A DNA stretch of 64,000 nucleotides from Blastococcus sp. Marseille-P5729. Lineage in GTDB: Bacteria > Actinomycetota > Actinomycetes > Mycobacteriales > Antricoccaceae. Of the stretch, positions 55,651 through 64,000 are shown one piece after another. The DNA lies in the NCBI RefSeq assembly GCF_900292035.1, contig NZ_OMPO01000001.1, positions 813,192-877,191 on the forward strand. Direction: 5' to 3'. A program made the position numbers and the translations under genes. The notes beneath the pieces were generated by a model. That model did no database searches. It had not been told where the DNA came from and worked only from the letters and a program-made list of their open reading frames with translations. The stretch's first letter is position 1, and the number at the start of each line of letters is the position of its first letter.

Positions 55651-56379
55651 TTATTCCGGCGCGGGGTCACGCTCGATCACCCGGCAGGCATCGTCGATGA
55701 ACGTGGCGAGCCGCTGCGGGTCGCTCAGCACCGTCAGGTGGTTCTTGCCCGGCCAGACAGTCAGTCGTCCCTGCGGCGCGGCCGCCAGGAACTGCTTCTC
55801 GTGCAGCCTCATCTGGTCGAAGGTGCCGTTCAGGAACCAGGTCGGACCGCCGTACGCGGCGACGTCCGACAACGAATCGAGAGCGGTGATCTCGCGGACG
55901 GCGTCCCCGAACGACGCGGTGGCGAACCCACCCTCCATCACGGCGTCCGACAGCTCGGGCGGGACCATGCGGCGCATCGCTCGCTCAGTCGCTCTGTCGT
56001 ACCGATCGGGTGCGCGCTGCGCGAGCGCTGCGGCCGCCGAGTAGACGACGCCGGCGCGGGTCCCGGGCTTCGCGGTGCAGCCGATCGCCACGATCCCGGC
56101 GATCCGCGGCTGCCCGATGCGAGCACCGGCCGCGAGGGCGAGGTAGCCGCCCATCGACACTCCGGCCAGCAGCGCGCGCCCACCGACCTCAGCGATGGCG
56201 CGGTCGACCGCCTCGATACAGCCTTCGACAGTGAAGGGCTCCTCCCGCAAAGCGCCGTGCCCAGGCATGTCCGGAGAGCGTACGTCGCGGCTACGGCCGA
56301 GGATCGCCGAGGTGGGCCGCCACATGGCTCCGGAAAGCCGGATTCCGTGCAGCAGGGCGACGGGCAGGCTGTCGGTCAC
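55651..56379 (-). CDS. Alpha/beta hydrolase in the oxidative-stress operon
   Basis: A 242-residue hydrolase. Nucleophile GVSMGGYLALAAG (G-x-S-x-G), oxyanion region VALLHGIRLSGAMW, acid in WFLNGTFDQMR and His in GKNHLTVLSD. I chose the GTG at 56379 over a longer frame that overlaps oxyR. It follows oxyR by ten bases and is probably part of the ahpC-ahpF-oxyR transcript. Substrate unknown. Confidence 0.85.
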   Translation of the reverse strand: MTDSLPVALLHGIRLSGAMWRPTSAILGRSRDVRSPDMPGHGALREEPFTVEGCIEAVDRAIAEVGGRALLAGVSMGGYLALAAGARIGQPRIAGIVAIGCTAKPGTRAGVVYSAAAALAQRAPDRYDRATERAMRRMVPPELSDAVMEGGFATASFGDAVREITALDSLSDVAAYGGPTWFLNGTFDQMRLHEKQFLAAAPQGRLTVWPGKNHLTVLSDPQRLATFIDDACRVIERDPAPE

Positions 56380-56389
56380 GCCCCTCAAC

Positions 56390-57304
56390 CTACTGGGCGA
56401 GTGGTTCGATGCCGTCGGGCAGGGCGTCGCGTAGGACGCCGGCAATGTCGTCGATCAGGTCGCGCTGCACGCTGGAGCGGCGGCGCACCAACGCGATCTC
56501 CCGGTAGGGCACGGGTTCGGTGAGGTCGCGCAGCACGATCCGCGGGTTGTCCACCACTGGAGGCATCACCGACAGCCGCGGCATCAGGGTGACACCGACC
56601 CCGCCGGCGACCATGTGCCGGAGGGTCTCCAGGCTGGTCGCCTGGAATCCCTTGCGTTCCTGGACACCGGCCATCCGGCACACCTCGAGCGCCTGGTCGC
56701 GCAGGCAGTGGCCGTCACTGAGCAGTAGTAGATCACCGTTGACGGCGGCCGTGGTCTGCACCGGGGCGGGCAGGTCCGCCAGCGGGTGCCCGGCCGGCGC
56801 GGCGAGCACGAACTGCTCACGAAACAGCGGCTCGACGTGCAGCGACTCGTCGTTGACCGGCATCGCGACGAGGGCTGCGTCCAGTGCGCCCTCGCGCATC
56901 TGCCTCAGGAGCACCTCGGTCTTCTCCTCGACCAGGAGCACCTCGAGGTCGGGGTAGGCGCGGTGCAGATCGCCGATGACGTGCGGCAGCAGGTACGGCG
57001 CGAGCGTCGGAAATGCCCCGAGCCGCACCGAACCGGAGTGCGGGTGCTTTGCGCTGCGGGCGATGTCGCGGATCTCTGCGGCCTCGCCGAGGATCCGGCG
57101 AGCGCGCCGTACGACGCGCTCGCCGACCTCAGTGAACAGCACCTGCCGGGAGCCGCGCTCGACGAGGTCGACGCCGAGCTCGGTCTCCATCTTGCGGATC
57201 TGCGTCGACAGCGTCGGCTGGCTGCAGTAGCTCGCTTCGGCGGCGCGTCCGAAGTGCCGGTGCTCGTGCAGAGCCACCAGGTACTCCAGGTCGCGGATGT
57301 TCAC
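56390..57304 (-). CDS. oxyR: OxyR, LysR-type hydrogen peroxide sensor
   Basis: A 304-residue LysR regulator. N-terminal helix-turn-helix [19 protein letters not shown]; the sensor cysteines of OxyR appear as [13 protein letters not shown] (two Cys eight apart), matching Cys199/Cys208 of E. coli OxyR. The GTG start at 57304 overlaps the ahpF stop by four bases. It should activate ahpCF on peroxide oxidation. Confidence 0.95.
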   Translation of the reverse strand: MNIRDLEYLVALHEHRHFGRAAEASYCSQPTLSTQIRKMETELGVDLVERGSRQVLFTEVGERVVRRARRILGEAAEIRDIARSAKHPHSGSVRLGAFPTLAPYLLPHVIGDLHRAYPDLEVLLVEEKTEVLLRQMREGALDAALVAMPVNDESLHVEPLFREQFVLAAPAGHPLADLPAPVQTTAAVNGDLLLLSDGHCLRDQALEVCRMAGVQERKGFQATSLETLRHMVAGGVGVTLMPRLSVMPPVVDNPRIVLRDLTEPVPYREIALVRRRSSVQRDLIDDIAGVLRDALPDGIEPLAQ

Positions 57305-58893
57305 ACCGCAACCCCGATCCCGGCCTCCGCCGGTACGTCGCTGCGGATCAGGTGATCGAACGCGCTCAACGCGGCCGTGGCGCCGGCACCCATGGAGATG
57401 ACGATCTGCTTGTACGGCGTCGTCGTCGCGTCACCCGCGGCGAAGATGCCGGGGATGTTGGTCGCCCCGCGCTCGTCGATGGCGATCTCCAGCCGCTCGG
57501 AGAGCGTGACGCCGGAGTCCTTGAGCCACTCGGTGACCGGTAACAGGCCGATCTGGATGAACACGCCGCTGACGTCGATCTGCTTCGCCTGGCCGGTCAG
57601 GCGGTCCTCGTAAGCGAGGCCGGTAACCTCGTCGCCGTCCCCGAGAATCTCGGTGGTGCGGGCGGAGAGGACGACGTCGACGTTCGGCAGCGAATGCAGC
57701 TTGCGGACCAGCACGTCGTCCGCGCGCAACTCGTCGAGGAACTCGATCACGGTGACGTGGTCGACGACGCCGGCCAGGTCGATCGCGGCCTCGATGCCGG
57801 AGTTGCCGCCGCCGACGACCGCGACCGGCTTGCCCTTGAACAGCGGGCCGTCGCAGTGCGGACAGAAGGTGACGCCCTTGTTGCGGTACTCGTCCTCACC
57901 GGGGACGCCGAGGGTGCGCCAGCGGGCTCCGGTGGCGAGGATGACCGACTTGGCGCTCAGGACGCCGCCGCCCTCGAACTCGACCTGGTGCAGGCCGCCG
58001 TCGCGGGCCGGGCGCAGCGCGCTCGCGCGGACGTTCTTGACCTGGTCGATGTCGTACTGGCTCATGTGCTCGCCGAGCGCGGCCGCGAGCTGCGGGCCCT
58101 CGGTGTGGCCGACGGAGATGAAGTTCTCGATCGACATGGTGTCGAGCACCTGGCCGCCGACCCGCTCGCCGACGATGCCGGTGCGGATTCCCTTGCGGGC
58201 GGCGTAGATCGACGCGGCCGCACCAGCCGGGCCGGCGCCGACGACGAGGACGTCGTACGGCTCGCGCTCGTTCAGCGACTCGGCGGTGCGGGCGCCGGCG
58301 GACTCGTCCAGCTTGGCGACGAAGTCGGCGATGTCCATGCGGCCGGAGGCGAACTCCTCGCCGTTGAGGTAGACGGTCGGGACGGCGCGGATCTTGCGCT
58401 CGTTGACCTCGTCCTGGAACAGCGAGCCCTCGACGGCCACGTGCTTGATGCGGGGGTTGATCACCGACATGGTGTTCAGCGCCTGCACGACGGTCGGGCA
58501 GTTCTGGCAGCTCAGCGACATGTAGGTAACGAACTCGTAGTCGCCGTCGAGGTCCTTGACCGCGTCGATCAGCGACTGCTCCTCCTTGATGGTGTGACCG
58601 CCGACGTGCAGCAGCGCGAGCACCAGCGAGGTGAACTCGTGCCCGAGCGGGAGCCCGGCGAAGCGGACCGAGATGTCGGTTCCGGTGCGGACGATGGCGA
58701 AGGACGGCTTGCGGGCGTCGTCGTCGACGCGGACGTGGGTGACCTTGTCGGAGCAGCCGGCGATCTGGTCGAGCATCTCGGCCATCTCGCGGGACTTCGG
58801 CTGAGTGTCGTCGAGGCTGCTGTGCAGCTCGATCGGCTCGCGGACGAGCTCGAGGTACTGGGTCAGCTGGGCGATGAGGTCGGCATCGAGCAT
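57301..58893 (-). CDS. ahpF: Alkyl hydroperoxide reductase subunit F
   Basis: A 530-residue NADH:peroxiredoxin oxidoreductase. N-terminal thioredoxin-like double domain with Cxx[12 protein letters not shown] (about 127-137); FAD site [19 protein letters not shown]; active disulfide [14 protein letters not shown] site [17 protein letters not shown]. It reduces AhpC. I chose the ATG at 58893, preceded by GGAGATC, over an ATG twelve bases upstream. Confidence 0.96.
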   Translation of the reverse strand: MLDADLIAQLTQYLELVREPIELHSSLDDTQPKSREMAEMLDQIAGCSDKVTHVRVDDDARKPSFAIVRTGTDISVRFAGLPLGHEFTSLVLALLHVGGHTIKEEQSLIDAVKDLDGDYEFVTYMSLSCQNCPTVVQALNTMSVINPRIKHVAVEGSLFQDEVNERKIRAVPTVYLNGEEFASGRMDIADFVAKLDESAGARTAESLNEREPYDVLVVGAGPAGAAASIYAARKGIRTGIVGERVGGQVLDTMSIENFISVGHTEGPQLAAALGEHMSQYDIDQVKNVRASALRPARDGGLHQVEFEGGGVLSAKSVILATGARWRTLGVPGEDEYRNKGVTFCPHCDGPLFKGKPVAVVGGGNSGIEAAIDLAGVVDHVTVIEFLDELRADDVLVRKLHSLPNVDVVLSARTTEILGDGDEVTGLAYEDRLTGQAKQIDVSGVFIQIGLLPVTEWLKDSGVTLSERLEIAIDERGATNIPGIFAAGDATTTPYKQIVISMGAGATAALSAFDHLIRSDVPAEAGIGVAV

Positions 58894-59011
58894 GGTGATC
58901 TCCAAGGGCGGGCGCAGGGTGTGCGAGTGCTGAGTTCTGCCGTGGGTTGATCAGGGACAAGGAGGATTAACCCGGGGCAACCCACCGCAGATCCGAGGGC
59001 GCTGGTGGGGT

Positions 59012-59042
59012 GGTTCCGGGGCTCTCGTGGAGCCCCGGAACC
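59012..59042 (-). terminator. Hairpin between ahpC and ahpF
   Basis: Perfect 13-bp stem GGTTCCGGGGCTC/GAGCCCCGGAACC (59012-59024 with 59030-59042), loop TCGTG, 23 bases after the ahpC stop. No T run follows, so it may act as a partial terminator or a mRNA-stabilising stem that makes more AhpC than AhpF. Confidence 0.65.
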
Positions 59043-59065
59043 GGATGGTGCTGAAGTACGGGTCT

Positions 59066-59641
59066 CTAGATCTTGCCCACGAGGTCGATGCCCGGCTTCA
59101 GGGTCGCCGCCGCCTCTTCCTCTTCCCACTTGGCCGGGCAGACCTCGCCCGGGTGGTTGCGCACGTACTGCGCGGCCTTGACCTTGCGGACCAGCTCGGC
59201 GGCGTTGCGGCCGACGCCCTCGCAGGTGACCTCCATCGCCTGGATGACGCCGTCCGGGTCGATCAGGAACGTGGCGCGGTCGGCCAAGCCCTGGCCCTCA
59301 CGCATGTTCTGGAAGTTGTTGGTGATGACGCCGTTCGGATCGCCGAGCATGAAGTAGTCGATCTTCTTGATCTCGGCCGAGGCGTCGTGCCACGCCTTGT
59401 GCACGAAGTGGGTGTCGGTCGAGACGGAGTACACCTCGACGCCGATCTTCTGCAGCTCGTCGTAGTAGTCGGCGAGGTCGGCCAGCTCGGTCGGGCAGAC
59501 GAAGGTGAAGTCGGCCGGGTAGAAGAAGAAGATCGCCCACTTGCCGAGGACGTCCTGCTCGGAGACCTCGACGAAGTCCTTCTCGGTCGCCTTGTAAGCG
59601 GTGGTCTTGAAGGGAAGGATCTTGGTGTTGATCAGGGACAT
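59066..59641 (-). CDS. ahpC: Alkyl hydroperoxide reductase subunit C (peroxiredoxin)
   Basis: A 191-residue typical 2-Cys peroxiredoxin, E. coli AhpC type. Peroxidatic Cys in [12 protein letters not shown] and resolving Cys in EVCPAKWEE. Reduces alkyl and hydrogen peroxides. The ATG at 59641 (SLINTKI start) has GGAGACTC upstream; a start 18 bases upstream is possible. First gene of the ahpC-ahpF-oxyR operon. Confidence 0.97.
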   Translation of the reverse strand: MSLINTKILPFKTTAYKATEKDFVEVSEQDVLGKWAIFFFYPADFTFVCPTELADLADYYDELQKIGVEVYSVSTDTHFVHKAWHDASAEIKKIDYFMLGDPNGVITNNFQNMREGQGLADRATFLIDPDGVIQAMEVTCEGVGRNAAELVRKVKAAQYVRNHPGEVCPAKWEEEEAAATLKPGIDLVGKI

Positions 59642-59687
59642 GGTGAAGCGAGTCTCCATTCGATTGAGTGACGGAGCGCTCTTGGCG

Positions 59688-59702
59688 CTATCAACACTCT
59701 AT
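59688..59702 (-). promoter_or_regulatory. Candidate OxyR site upstream of ahpC
   Basis: CTAT-N7-CTAT (59688-59691 and 59699-59702), read on the minus strand as ATAG-N7-ATAG, within 62 bases of the ahpC start. OxyR half-sites are ATAG-like spaced by one helical turn. Site is inferred. Confidence 0.45.
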
Positions 59703-59746
59703 ATCGAAATGGAGACAATCGAGAGGCGTTGGCTATGTGCCAATGC

Positions 59747-60640
59747 TCACCCAGCGTCGCCTATCCTCATCAGCCGGGCGCCGTTGGTCCACAGGACCTG
59801 ACGGAGCCACTCGTCCCCGAAGCCCAGCCGGTCGAGGGCCTCGAGCTGGTGGGCGTACGGGTAGGGAATGTTCGGGAAGTCCGATCCGAGCACGACCTTG
59901 TCGCCGAGCTCGGCCAGCCGCCATAGATAGGTATCCGGCAGCCGGGCGAAGCTGTTGGTGAAGTCGGTGCCGGCCATCGTGGTGTCGAGGTGGACGTTCT
60001 CGAACTCCTCGGCGAGATCGGCGAACTTGTCGTACTCCCCCATGCCCAGGTGCGCGATGACGAGCGTGAGCCTCGGGTGCTTGTCGAGGACGGCGCGCAC
60101 CCGCTCGCTGCCGGTGTACTCTCCCGGGACCGGCTTGGAGCCGGCGTGGATGACGACCGGGGCACCGGCGTCCTCAAGCAGCTCCCAGGCCGGCCACAAC
60201 TGATCGTCGTCCGGCGCGTACTTGCCCACCTGCACGTGCATCTTGAACAACCACGCACCGCGGCCCAGCGCCTGGCGCACGTATCGCTCGACGTCCGGCT
60301 CGGGGTAGAGCGTGCCGCAGTGGACGGCGTCCGGCACCCGCTTGGCGAAGTCCGCGCACCAGATGTTCAGCCACTCGGCCATCCCTGGCTTGTGCGGATA
60401 GCTCAGCGCCGGGATCGCCTTCATGCCGAAGGACCGGCACAGCTCCAGACGCCGCTCTTCGGAAAACCGATAGTGGATCGGCCAGCGCATGCCGTAGTGC
60501 CGATCGGCGCTGTCGAAGTAGTCCCACACCTTGGCGAGCATGCTCTCAGGCAGGAAGTGAACGTGGATGTCCGCCAGCCCGGGGATCTCGAGCCGCTTGA
60601 GGTAGTCCGGGATCGCGCCGTCGCTCTTCGGTGGGTTCAT
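59747..60640 (-). CDS. Amidohydrolase-family protein
   Basis: A 297-residue TIM-barrel metal hydrolase or decarboxylase (amidohydrolase 2 type). Metal motif LADIHVHFLPES, further residues VVIHAGSKPV and VIAHLGMGEYD, and catalytic Asp in VLGSDFPNIPYPYA. Substrate unknown. The ATG at 60640 lacks a Shine-Dalgarno; TATAGG lies eight bases upstream, so it may be leaderless. Confidence 0.87.
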   Translation of the reverse strand: MNPPKSDGAIPDYLKRLEIPGLADIHVHFLPESMLAKVWDYFDSADRHYGMRWPIHYRFSEERRLELCRSFGMKAIPALSYPHKPGMAEWLNIWCADFAKRVPDAVHCGTLYPEPDVERYVRQALGRGAWLFKMHVQVGKYAPDDDQLWPAWELLEDAGAPVVIHAGSKPVPGEYTGSERVRAVLDKHPRLTLVIAHLGMGEYDKFADLAEEFENVHLDTTMAGTDFTNSFARLPDTYLWRLAELGDKVVLGSDFPNIPYPYAHQLEALDRLGFGDEWLRQVLWTNGARLMRIGDAG

Positions 60641-60714
60641 GACCCCAACCTATAGGCCGAGCCGCATCCGCCAGCGGACGCCACCACCCGAAAAACCCGA
60701 TGATCGAGCGCGGC

Positions 60715-61188
60715 TCACATGCCCTTGTACCTGCGTCCGATTTCGCGGCGGATCTCCTTCTCGGCGTCCCGCTTGGCGATGTCCTGGCGCTTGTCCCATT
60801 CCTTCTTGCCCTTGCCCAGACCGATCTCGACCTTGACCTTGCCGTCTTTGAAGTACATCGACAGCGGCACCAGCGACAGGCCGCCCTCGCGGACCTTCTG
60901 GGCGATCTTGTCGATCTCCTTGGCGTGCAGCAGCAGCTTGCGGGTACGGCGCGGCATGTGGTTGGTCCACGAGCCCTGGGTGTACTCCGGGATGTGCACG
61001 TGGTGCAGGAAGACCTCGCCGTCGGTGACCATGCCGAAGGAGTCGGCGAGGCTCGCCCGGCCAGCGCGCAACGACTTCACCTCGGTGCCCTGCAGGACTA
61101 TCCCGGCCTCGTAGACGTCCGAGATTGCATAGTCGTGACGCGCCCGCTTGTTGCTGGCGATCAGCTTCTTTCCGCTCTCCTTGGGCAT
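60715..61188 (-). CDS. smpB: SmpB, tmRNA-binding protein
   Basis: A 157-residue SsrA-binding protein. Family marks: [34 protein letters not shown] and [18 protein letters not shown]. Needed for trans-translation with ssrA. It lies downstream of ftsX on the same strand, with ftsE-ftsX-smpB the usual actinobacterial order. Start ATG at 61188. Confidence 0.97.
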   Translation of the reverse strand: MPKESGKKLIASNKRARHDYAISDVYEAGIVLQGTEVKSLRAGRASLADSFGMVTDGEVFLHHVHIPEYTQGSWTNHMPRRTRKLLLHAKEIDKIAQKVREGGLSLVPLSMYFKDGKVKVEIGLGKGKKEWDKRQDIAKRDAEKEIRREIGRRYKGM

Positions 61189-61277
61189 TAGGCCATTCTC
61201 CCACGCCTCGTAAAGCGCAATTGCCGCCGCGCCCTGGCGGGGCACAGCGGCAGTCGCGGGTGATTCGGTGGGGTGGC

Positions 61278-62195
61278 TCAGGTGCGGACGTACAGCCGCA
61301 GCGTGAGCCACGCGGTGATAGCAGCCAATATGACGCCGGCACCTGCGATCAGCGGCGAGACCGCCCAGATGTCGGAGGCGTAGACCGGCGGGATGGTGCC
61401 GCGTTCGACGATGCTGGCGAAGGCGCCCTCGAACAGCAGCCGCTTGAGCATGAACAGGCCGCCGATCGCCAAACCCGCACCGATCAAGCCGGCCACCATC
61501 GCCTCCAGCACGAACGGCACCTGGGTGTACCACCGGGAGGCGCCGACCAGACGCATGATGCCGGTCTCGGTGCGTCGGGTGAACGCGGCGAGCTGGACGG
61601 TGTTCGAGATCAGCAGCAGCGCGGCGACCGCGCCCGCGATGGCGATGGCGATGACCGCGCTGCGCAGGCCGTTGAGCACCGAGAACAGCCGGTCGAGAAT
61701 CTCGCCCTCGTCGCGCACCGAGTCCACGCCGGGATCAAAGGTCGGGACGCCACCGACCTCCGAGGCGGTGAACGCCTCAGCGATCGCCTCGTAGTTCTCC
61801 GGGTCGACCAGACCGACCCGGTAGGACTCTGGAATCGCCTCCTTGGGCGTGTTCTTCACCAGATCCGGCTGCGACTCGAACTGCTTCTTGAAGCGCTCGT
61901 AGGCCTCGTCCTGGGACTCGTAGGTCACGTCGCGGACGACGTCCTTCGATTTCAGGTCATCGAGCTTGGCCTCGATCGCGCTCTTCTCCTCATCGGTGAC
62001 CTCATCGGTCAGGAAGATCGAGACCTGGACCTTGTCGTAGTAGATGTCCTTCATCGCGTCGATCTCGCGCTTGATCAGCAGACCGGTACCGAGCAGGCCC
62101 AGCGAGATCGCCGTGGTGAGGATCATGGCGATGGTCATCGTCAGGTTTCGACGTAGACCCGTGCCCACCTCGGACAGGATGAACTTCAGACGCAT
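61278..62195 (-). CDS. ftsX: Cell-division membrane protein FtsX
   Basis: A 305-residue membrane partner of FtsE. An N-terminal membrane segment, a large outside domain of about 120 residues that contacts peptidoglycan hydrolases, and three C-terminal segments. [19 protein letters not shown] and [15 protein letters not shown] are typical. Controls septal hydrolase activation. SD GAGGAACC. Confidence 0.95.
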   Translation of the reverse strand: MRLKFILSEVGTGLRRNLTMTIAMILTTAISLGLLGTGLLIKREIDAMKDIYYDKVQVSIFLTDEVTDEEKSAIEAKLDDLKSKDVVRDVTYESQDEAYERFKKQFESQPDLVKNTPKEAIPESYRVGLVDPENYEAIAEAFTASEVGGVPTFDPGVDSVRDEGEILDRLFSVLNGLRSAVIAIAIAGAVAALLLISNTVQLAAFTRRTETGIMRLVGASRWYTQVPFVLEAMVAGLIGAGLAIGGLFMLKRLLFEGAFASIVERGTIPPVYASDIWAVSPLIAGAGVILAAITAWLTLRLYVRT

Positions 62196-62256
62196 TGGTT
62201 CCTCGTGGGTCGGTGGCTACCGTAGTCGCTAGCCAGCGGGAAGAAGCGGGCTTGGT

Positions 62257-62946
62257 TTAGCGGCCGACGCCGTAGACGCCGCGGCTCTGGTCGCGCATCA
62301 ACTGGCCGTTGTCCAGCTCGATGACTCGGCGGCGCATCGCGTCGACGATGTTGGAGTCGTGGGTGGCCATCAGGACGGTGGTGCCGGTGCGGTTGATTCG
62401 CTCGAGCAGCAGCATAATGTCCTGGCTGGTCTCGGGGTCGAGGTTGCCGGTCGGCTCGTCGGCCAGCAGCACCAGGGGGCGGTTGACGAAGGCGCGCGCG
62501 ATCGCCACGCGCTGCTGCTCGCCGCCGGAGAGCTCGTGGGGCATCCGGTCGGCCTTGCCCTCCAGGCCGACGAGGTCCAGGACCTCGGGGACGACCTTGC
62601 GGATCGTGTTGCGGGGCTTGTTGATCACCTGCAGCGCGAACGCGATGTTCTCGGCGACGGTCTTGTTCTTCAACAGGCGGAAGTCCTGGAAGACGCAGCC
62701 CATGGTGCGGCGCAGCTTGGGCACCTGCCAGCGGCTCATCTTGTTCAGGTGCTTGCCGTTGACGTGGACGTCGCCCTTGGAGGGGGTCTCCTCGCGCAGC
62801 AGCAGGTTCAGGAAGGTCGACTTGCCCGAGCCCGAGGGGCCGATGAGGAAGACGAACTCACCCTTGTCGATCTGCACGGAGACGTCATCCAGCGCAGCGC
62901 GCGTGGACGTCGAGTAGAACTTGCTGACGTTATCGAGGCGAATCAC
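62257..62946 (-). CDS. ftsE: Cell-division ATP-binding protein FtsE
   Basis: A 229-residue ABC ATPase. Walker [12 protein letters not shown], signature [13 protein letters not shown], Walker [15 protein letters not shown]-loop ATHDSNIVD. Forms FtsEX with FtsX. The start is GTG at 62946. TAGGAT lies eight bases upstream, so it may be leaderless, and two 18-base tandem repeats lie upstream at 62996-63031. Confidence 0.97.
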   Translation of the reverse strand: MIRLDNVSKFYSTSTRAALDDVSVQIDKGEFVFLIGPSGSGKSTFLNLLLREETPSKGDVHVNGKHLNKMSRWQVPKLRRTMGCVFQDFRLLKNKTVAENIAFALQVINKPRNTIRKVVPEVLDLVGLEGKADRMPHELSGGEQQRVAIARAFVNRPLVLLADEPTGNLDPETSQDIMLLLERINRTGTTVLMATHDSNIVDAMRRRVIELDNGQLMRDQSRGVYGVGR

Positions 62947-62995
62947 AACCGGATATCCTACAGTTCCGTTATCAATTTGTAGTCAAACGAGCGCG

Positions 62996-63031
62996 GTTTC
63001 ACATATCGCCCCAGTTTCACATATCGCCCCA
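62996..63031. repeat. Two exact 18-base tandem copies upstream of ftsE
   Basis: GTTTCACATATCGCCCCA occurs at 62996-63013 and 63014-63031 without a mismatch, 50-85 bases upstream of the ftsE start. May bind a regulator or be a recent slippage duplication. Confidence 0.85.
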
Positions 63032-63108
63032 CCCGTCCCACCCGCCGAGCAGCTGCGTAGGCCTGGCCCGCCCGTCGTACGCCGTACGCCGTACGTACGA
63101 TCGTCCCT

Positions 63109-63903
63109 ATGAGCGAGTCCATGAGCGGCACCGAGGCCTACTATCTGCCCGTCGGCGGGGGTTCCTATCAGGCGACCTACGCGACCATGAGCCCGTGGGA
63201 GCCGACCGCGCAGCACGGCGGTCCACCGTCGGCGCTGCTGGCCCACGAGATGACCGCGCTGGTCGAGCCGTCGATGCGCCTGGGCCGGCTGGCGGTGGAC
63301 TTTCTTGGCCCGATTCCGCGTGCCGAGTGCCTGGTGGAGGCACGGATCACCAAGCCCGGACGGCGCGTCTGTCGCGCCGAGGCGAGCCTGTCGGTCGGCG
63401 GGAAGGTGGCGGTTGCCGCGAGCGCCTGGTTTCTCGCGACCGGGCCGAGGCCGCCCTCGGAGGGCGTGCACGACTTCGACGTCCCCCCGCTGCCCGACGA
63501 GCAGGAGCAGTCCTACTTCCCTGGGTTGCGCGACTGGGGGTACGGCGAGTCGATCGAGTGGCGGTTCGCCAGCGGCGCTTACGACGCGCCGGGGCCGGCA
63601 CAGGTGTGGTGCCGCCCCCTGGTCCCGCTCGTCGCTGGGCGCGAGATGACCGGCCTGGAGCGCGCCATCGTCGTCGCCGACTCGGCGAACGGGCTGTCGA
63701 ACGAGCTGCCGCTCGGCGAGTGGCTGTTCATCCCGCCCGCGATGACCTTCACCTCGTTCCGGGCGCCGTCCGGCCCGTGGGTCTACATGGAGGCCGTCAC
63801 CACCCTTGCCGACGACGGGCTGGGCCTGTCCAACGGGTTGATCGGGGACGCCGACGGGATGTGCGGCGTGGTGAACCAGCCTCTGCTCATCGCGCCGACC
63901 TGA
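63109..63903 (+). CDS. Acyl-CoA thioesterase-family protein
   Basis: A 264-residue double hot-dog protein of the thioesterase/TesB-like family. Marks include AQHGGPPSALLAHEMTAL, RLAVDFLGPIPRAECLV and VVADSANGLSNELPLGEWLF. Likely hydrolyses acyl-CoA; substrate chain unknown. The start follows TACGAT with six bases between, leaderless type. Confidence 0.87.
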   Translation: MSESMSGTEAYYLPVGGGSYQATYATMSPWEPTAQHGGPPSALLAHEMTALVEPSMRLGRLAVDFLGPIPRAECLVEARITKPGRRVCRAEASLSVGGKVAVAASAWFLATGPRPPSEGVHDFDVPPLPDEQEQSYFPGLRDWGYGESIEWRFASGAYDAPGPAQVWCRPLVPLVAGREMTGLERAIVVADSANGLSNELPLGEWLFIPPAMTFTSFRAPSGPWVYMEAVTTLADDGLGLSNGLIGDADGMCGVVNQPLLIAPT

Positions 63904-64000
63904 TCCACCCCACTGCTCGGCCGGTCACGCAGCAGTGACGCCAGTGCGTCCTCGACGAGGTCGAGCGCAGCGAGACGACGGTGTACATCGACCCGCGCCC
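63904..64000. other. Window end, no gene called
   Basis: 97 bases after the thioesterase. A minus-strand frame is open from 64000 to a TGA at 63925-63927 (another frame reads LAALDLVEDALASLLRD) and might be the end of the next gene. Too short to judge. Confidence 0.25.

Overview
The window is high-GC DNA from an actinobacterium (Actinomycetota). Supporting marks are many GTG starts, 4-base ATGA/GTGA gene overlaps, mycothiol-dependent (MDMPI-type) and DUF2017/DUF3618 family proteins, a fused acetyl-CoA carboxyltransferase, a CsoR copper sensor, and a tmRNA whose tag reads AESNQRDFALAA. I cannot fix the genus. It looks like chromosome: nearly all genes are housekeeping, with one stretch (about 39.3-55.2 kb) that carries accessory genes and wrecked mobile-element genes.

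0-9.8 kb: the start of a type II fatty-acid synthase cluster (fabF cut by the window edge, acyl carrier protein), tRNA-Arg, a DMT exporter, a GlsB/YeaQ stress membrane protein, a Tat-type secreted protein, a HerA-like ATPase, oligoribonuclease, tRNA-His, an SDR oxidoreductase, a broken GlxA/AraC regulator, an MDMPI-family protein and a macro-domain protein. 10-18.6 kb: pyruvate kinase, tRNA-Lys, fused AccDA, the copper module copA-copZ-csoR with its operator, a DUF3618 reading frame without a start codon, a DyP peroxidase, a Bcp peroxiredoxin, and an odd tRNA with anticodon UAG but a short variable loop. 18.6-30 kb: two MFS transporters, an AI-2E family protein, and a tightly overlapping run murI-MFS-rph-rdgB, then rhomboid, clpS-DUF2017 and the NAD-salvage pair pncB-pncA. 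30-39.2 kb: serB, ctaD, a VKOR protein, a glutamine amidotransferase, a lipase plus an unrecognised nitroreductase-like protein, a semialdehyde dehydrogenase and a PepSY-like lipoprotein.

39.3-55.2 kb: an orphan double helix-turn-helix protein, a 1067-residue SF1 helicase with an internal coiled coil (candidate defence gene), tRNA-Ala, a copper/cytochrome-oxidase assembly operon (anti-sigma factor, CopC-CopD, PCuAC, SCO1, membrane protein) divergent from its ECF sigma factor, an aspartate-rich repeat protein with a low-GC leader, two small genes, a two-component system, a two-gene membrane cassette whose second gene is only 40 codons, and frameshifted remains of an Erm rRNA methylase and an ArdC-like antirestriction protein lying against the 3' end of ssrA. 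A module of about 70 bases is shared by the 3' flanks of tRNA-Ala and ssrA, and a 35-base repeat lies at 39.5 and 50.7 kb.

55.2-64 kb: ssrA (tmRNA), an oxidative-stress operon ahpC-ahpF-oxyR-hydrolase, an amidohydrolase, smpB (tmRNA partner), the divisome ABC pair ftsE-ftsX, and an acyl-CoA thioesterase-like gene. Many starts lack a Shine-Dalgarno sequence but have a TANNNT hexamer 6-9 bases upstream, which points to leaderless transcription. All assignments come from reading the sequence; no database search was possible.
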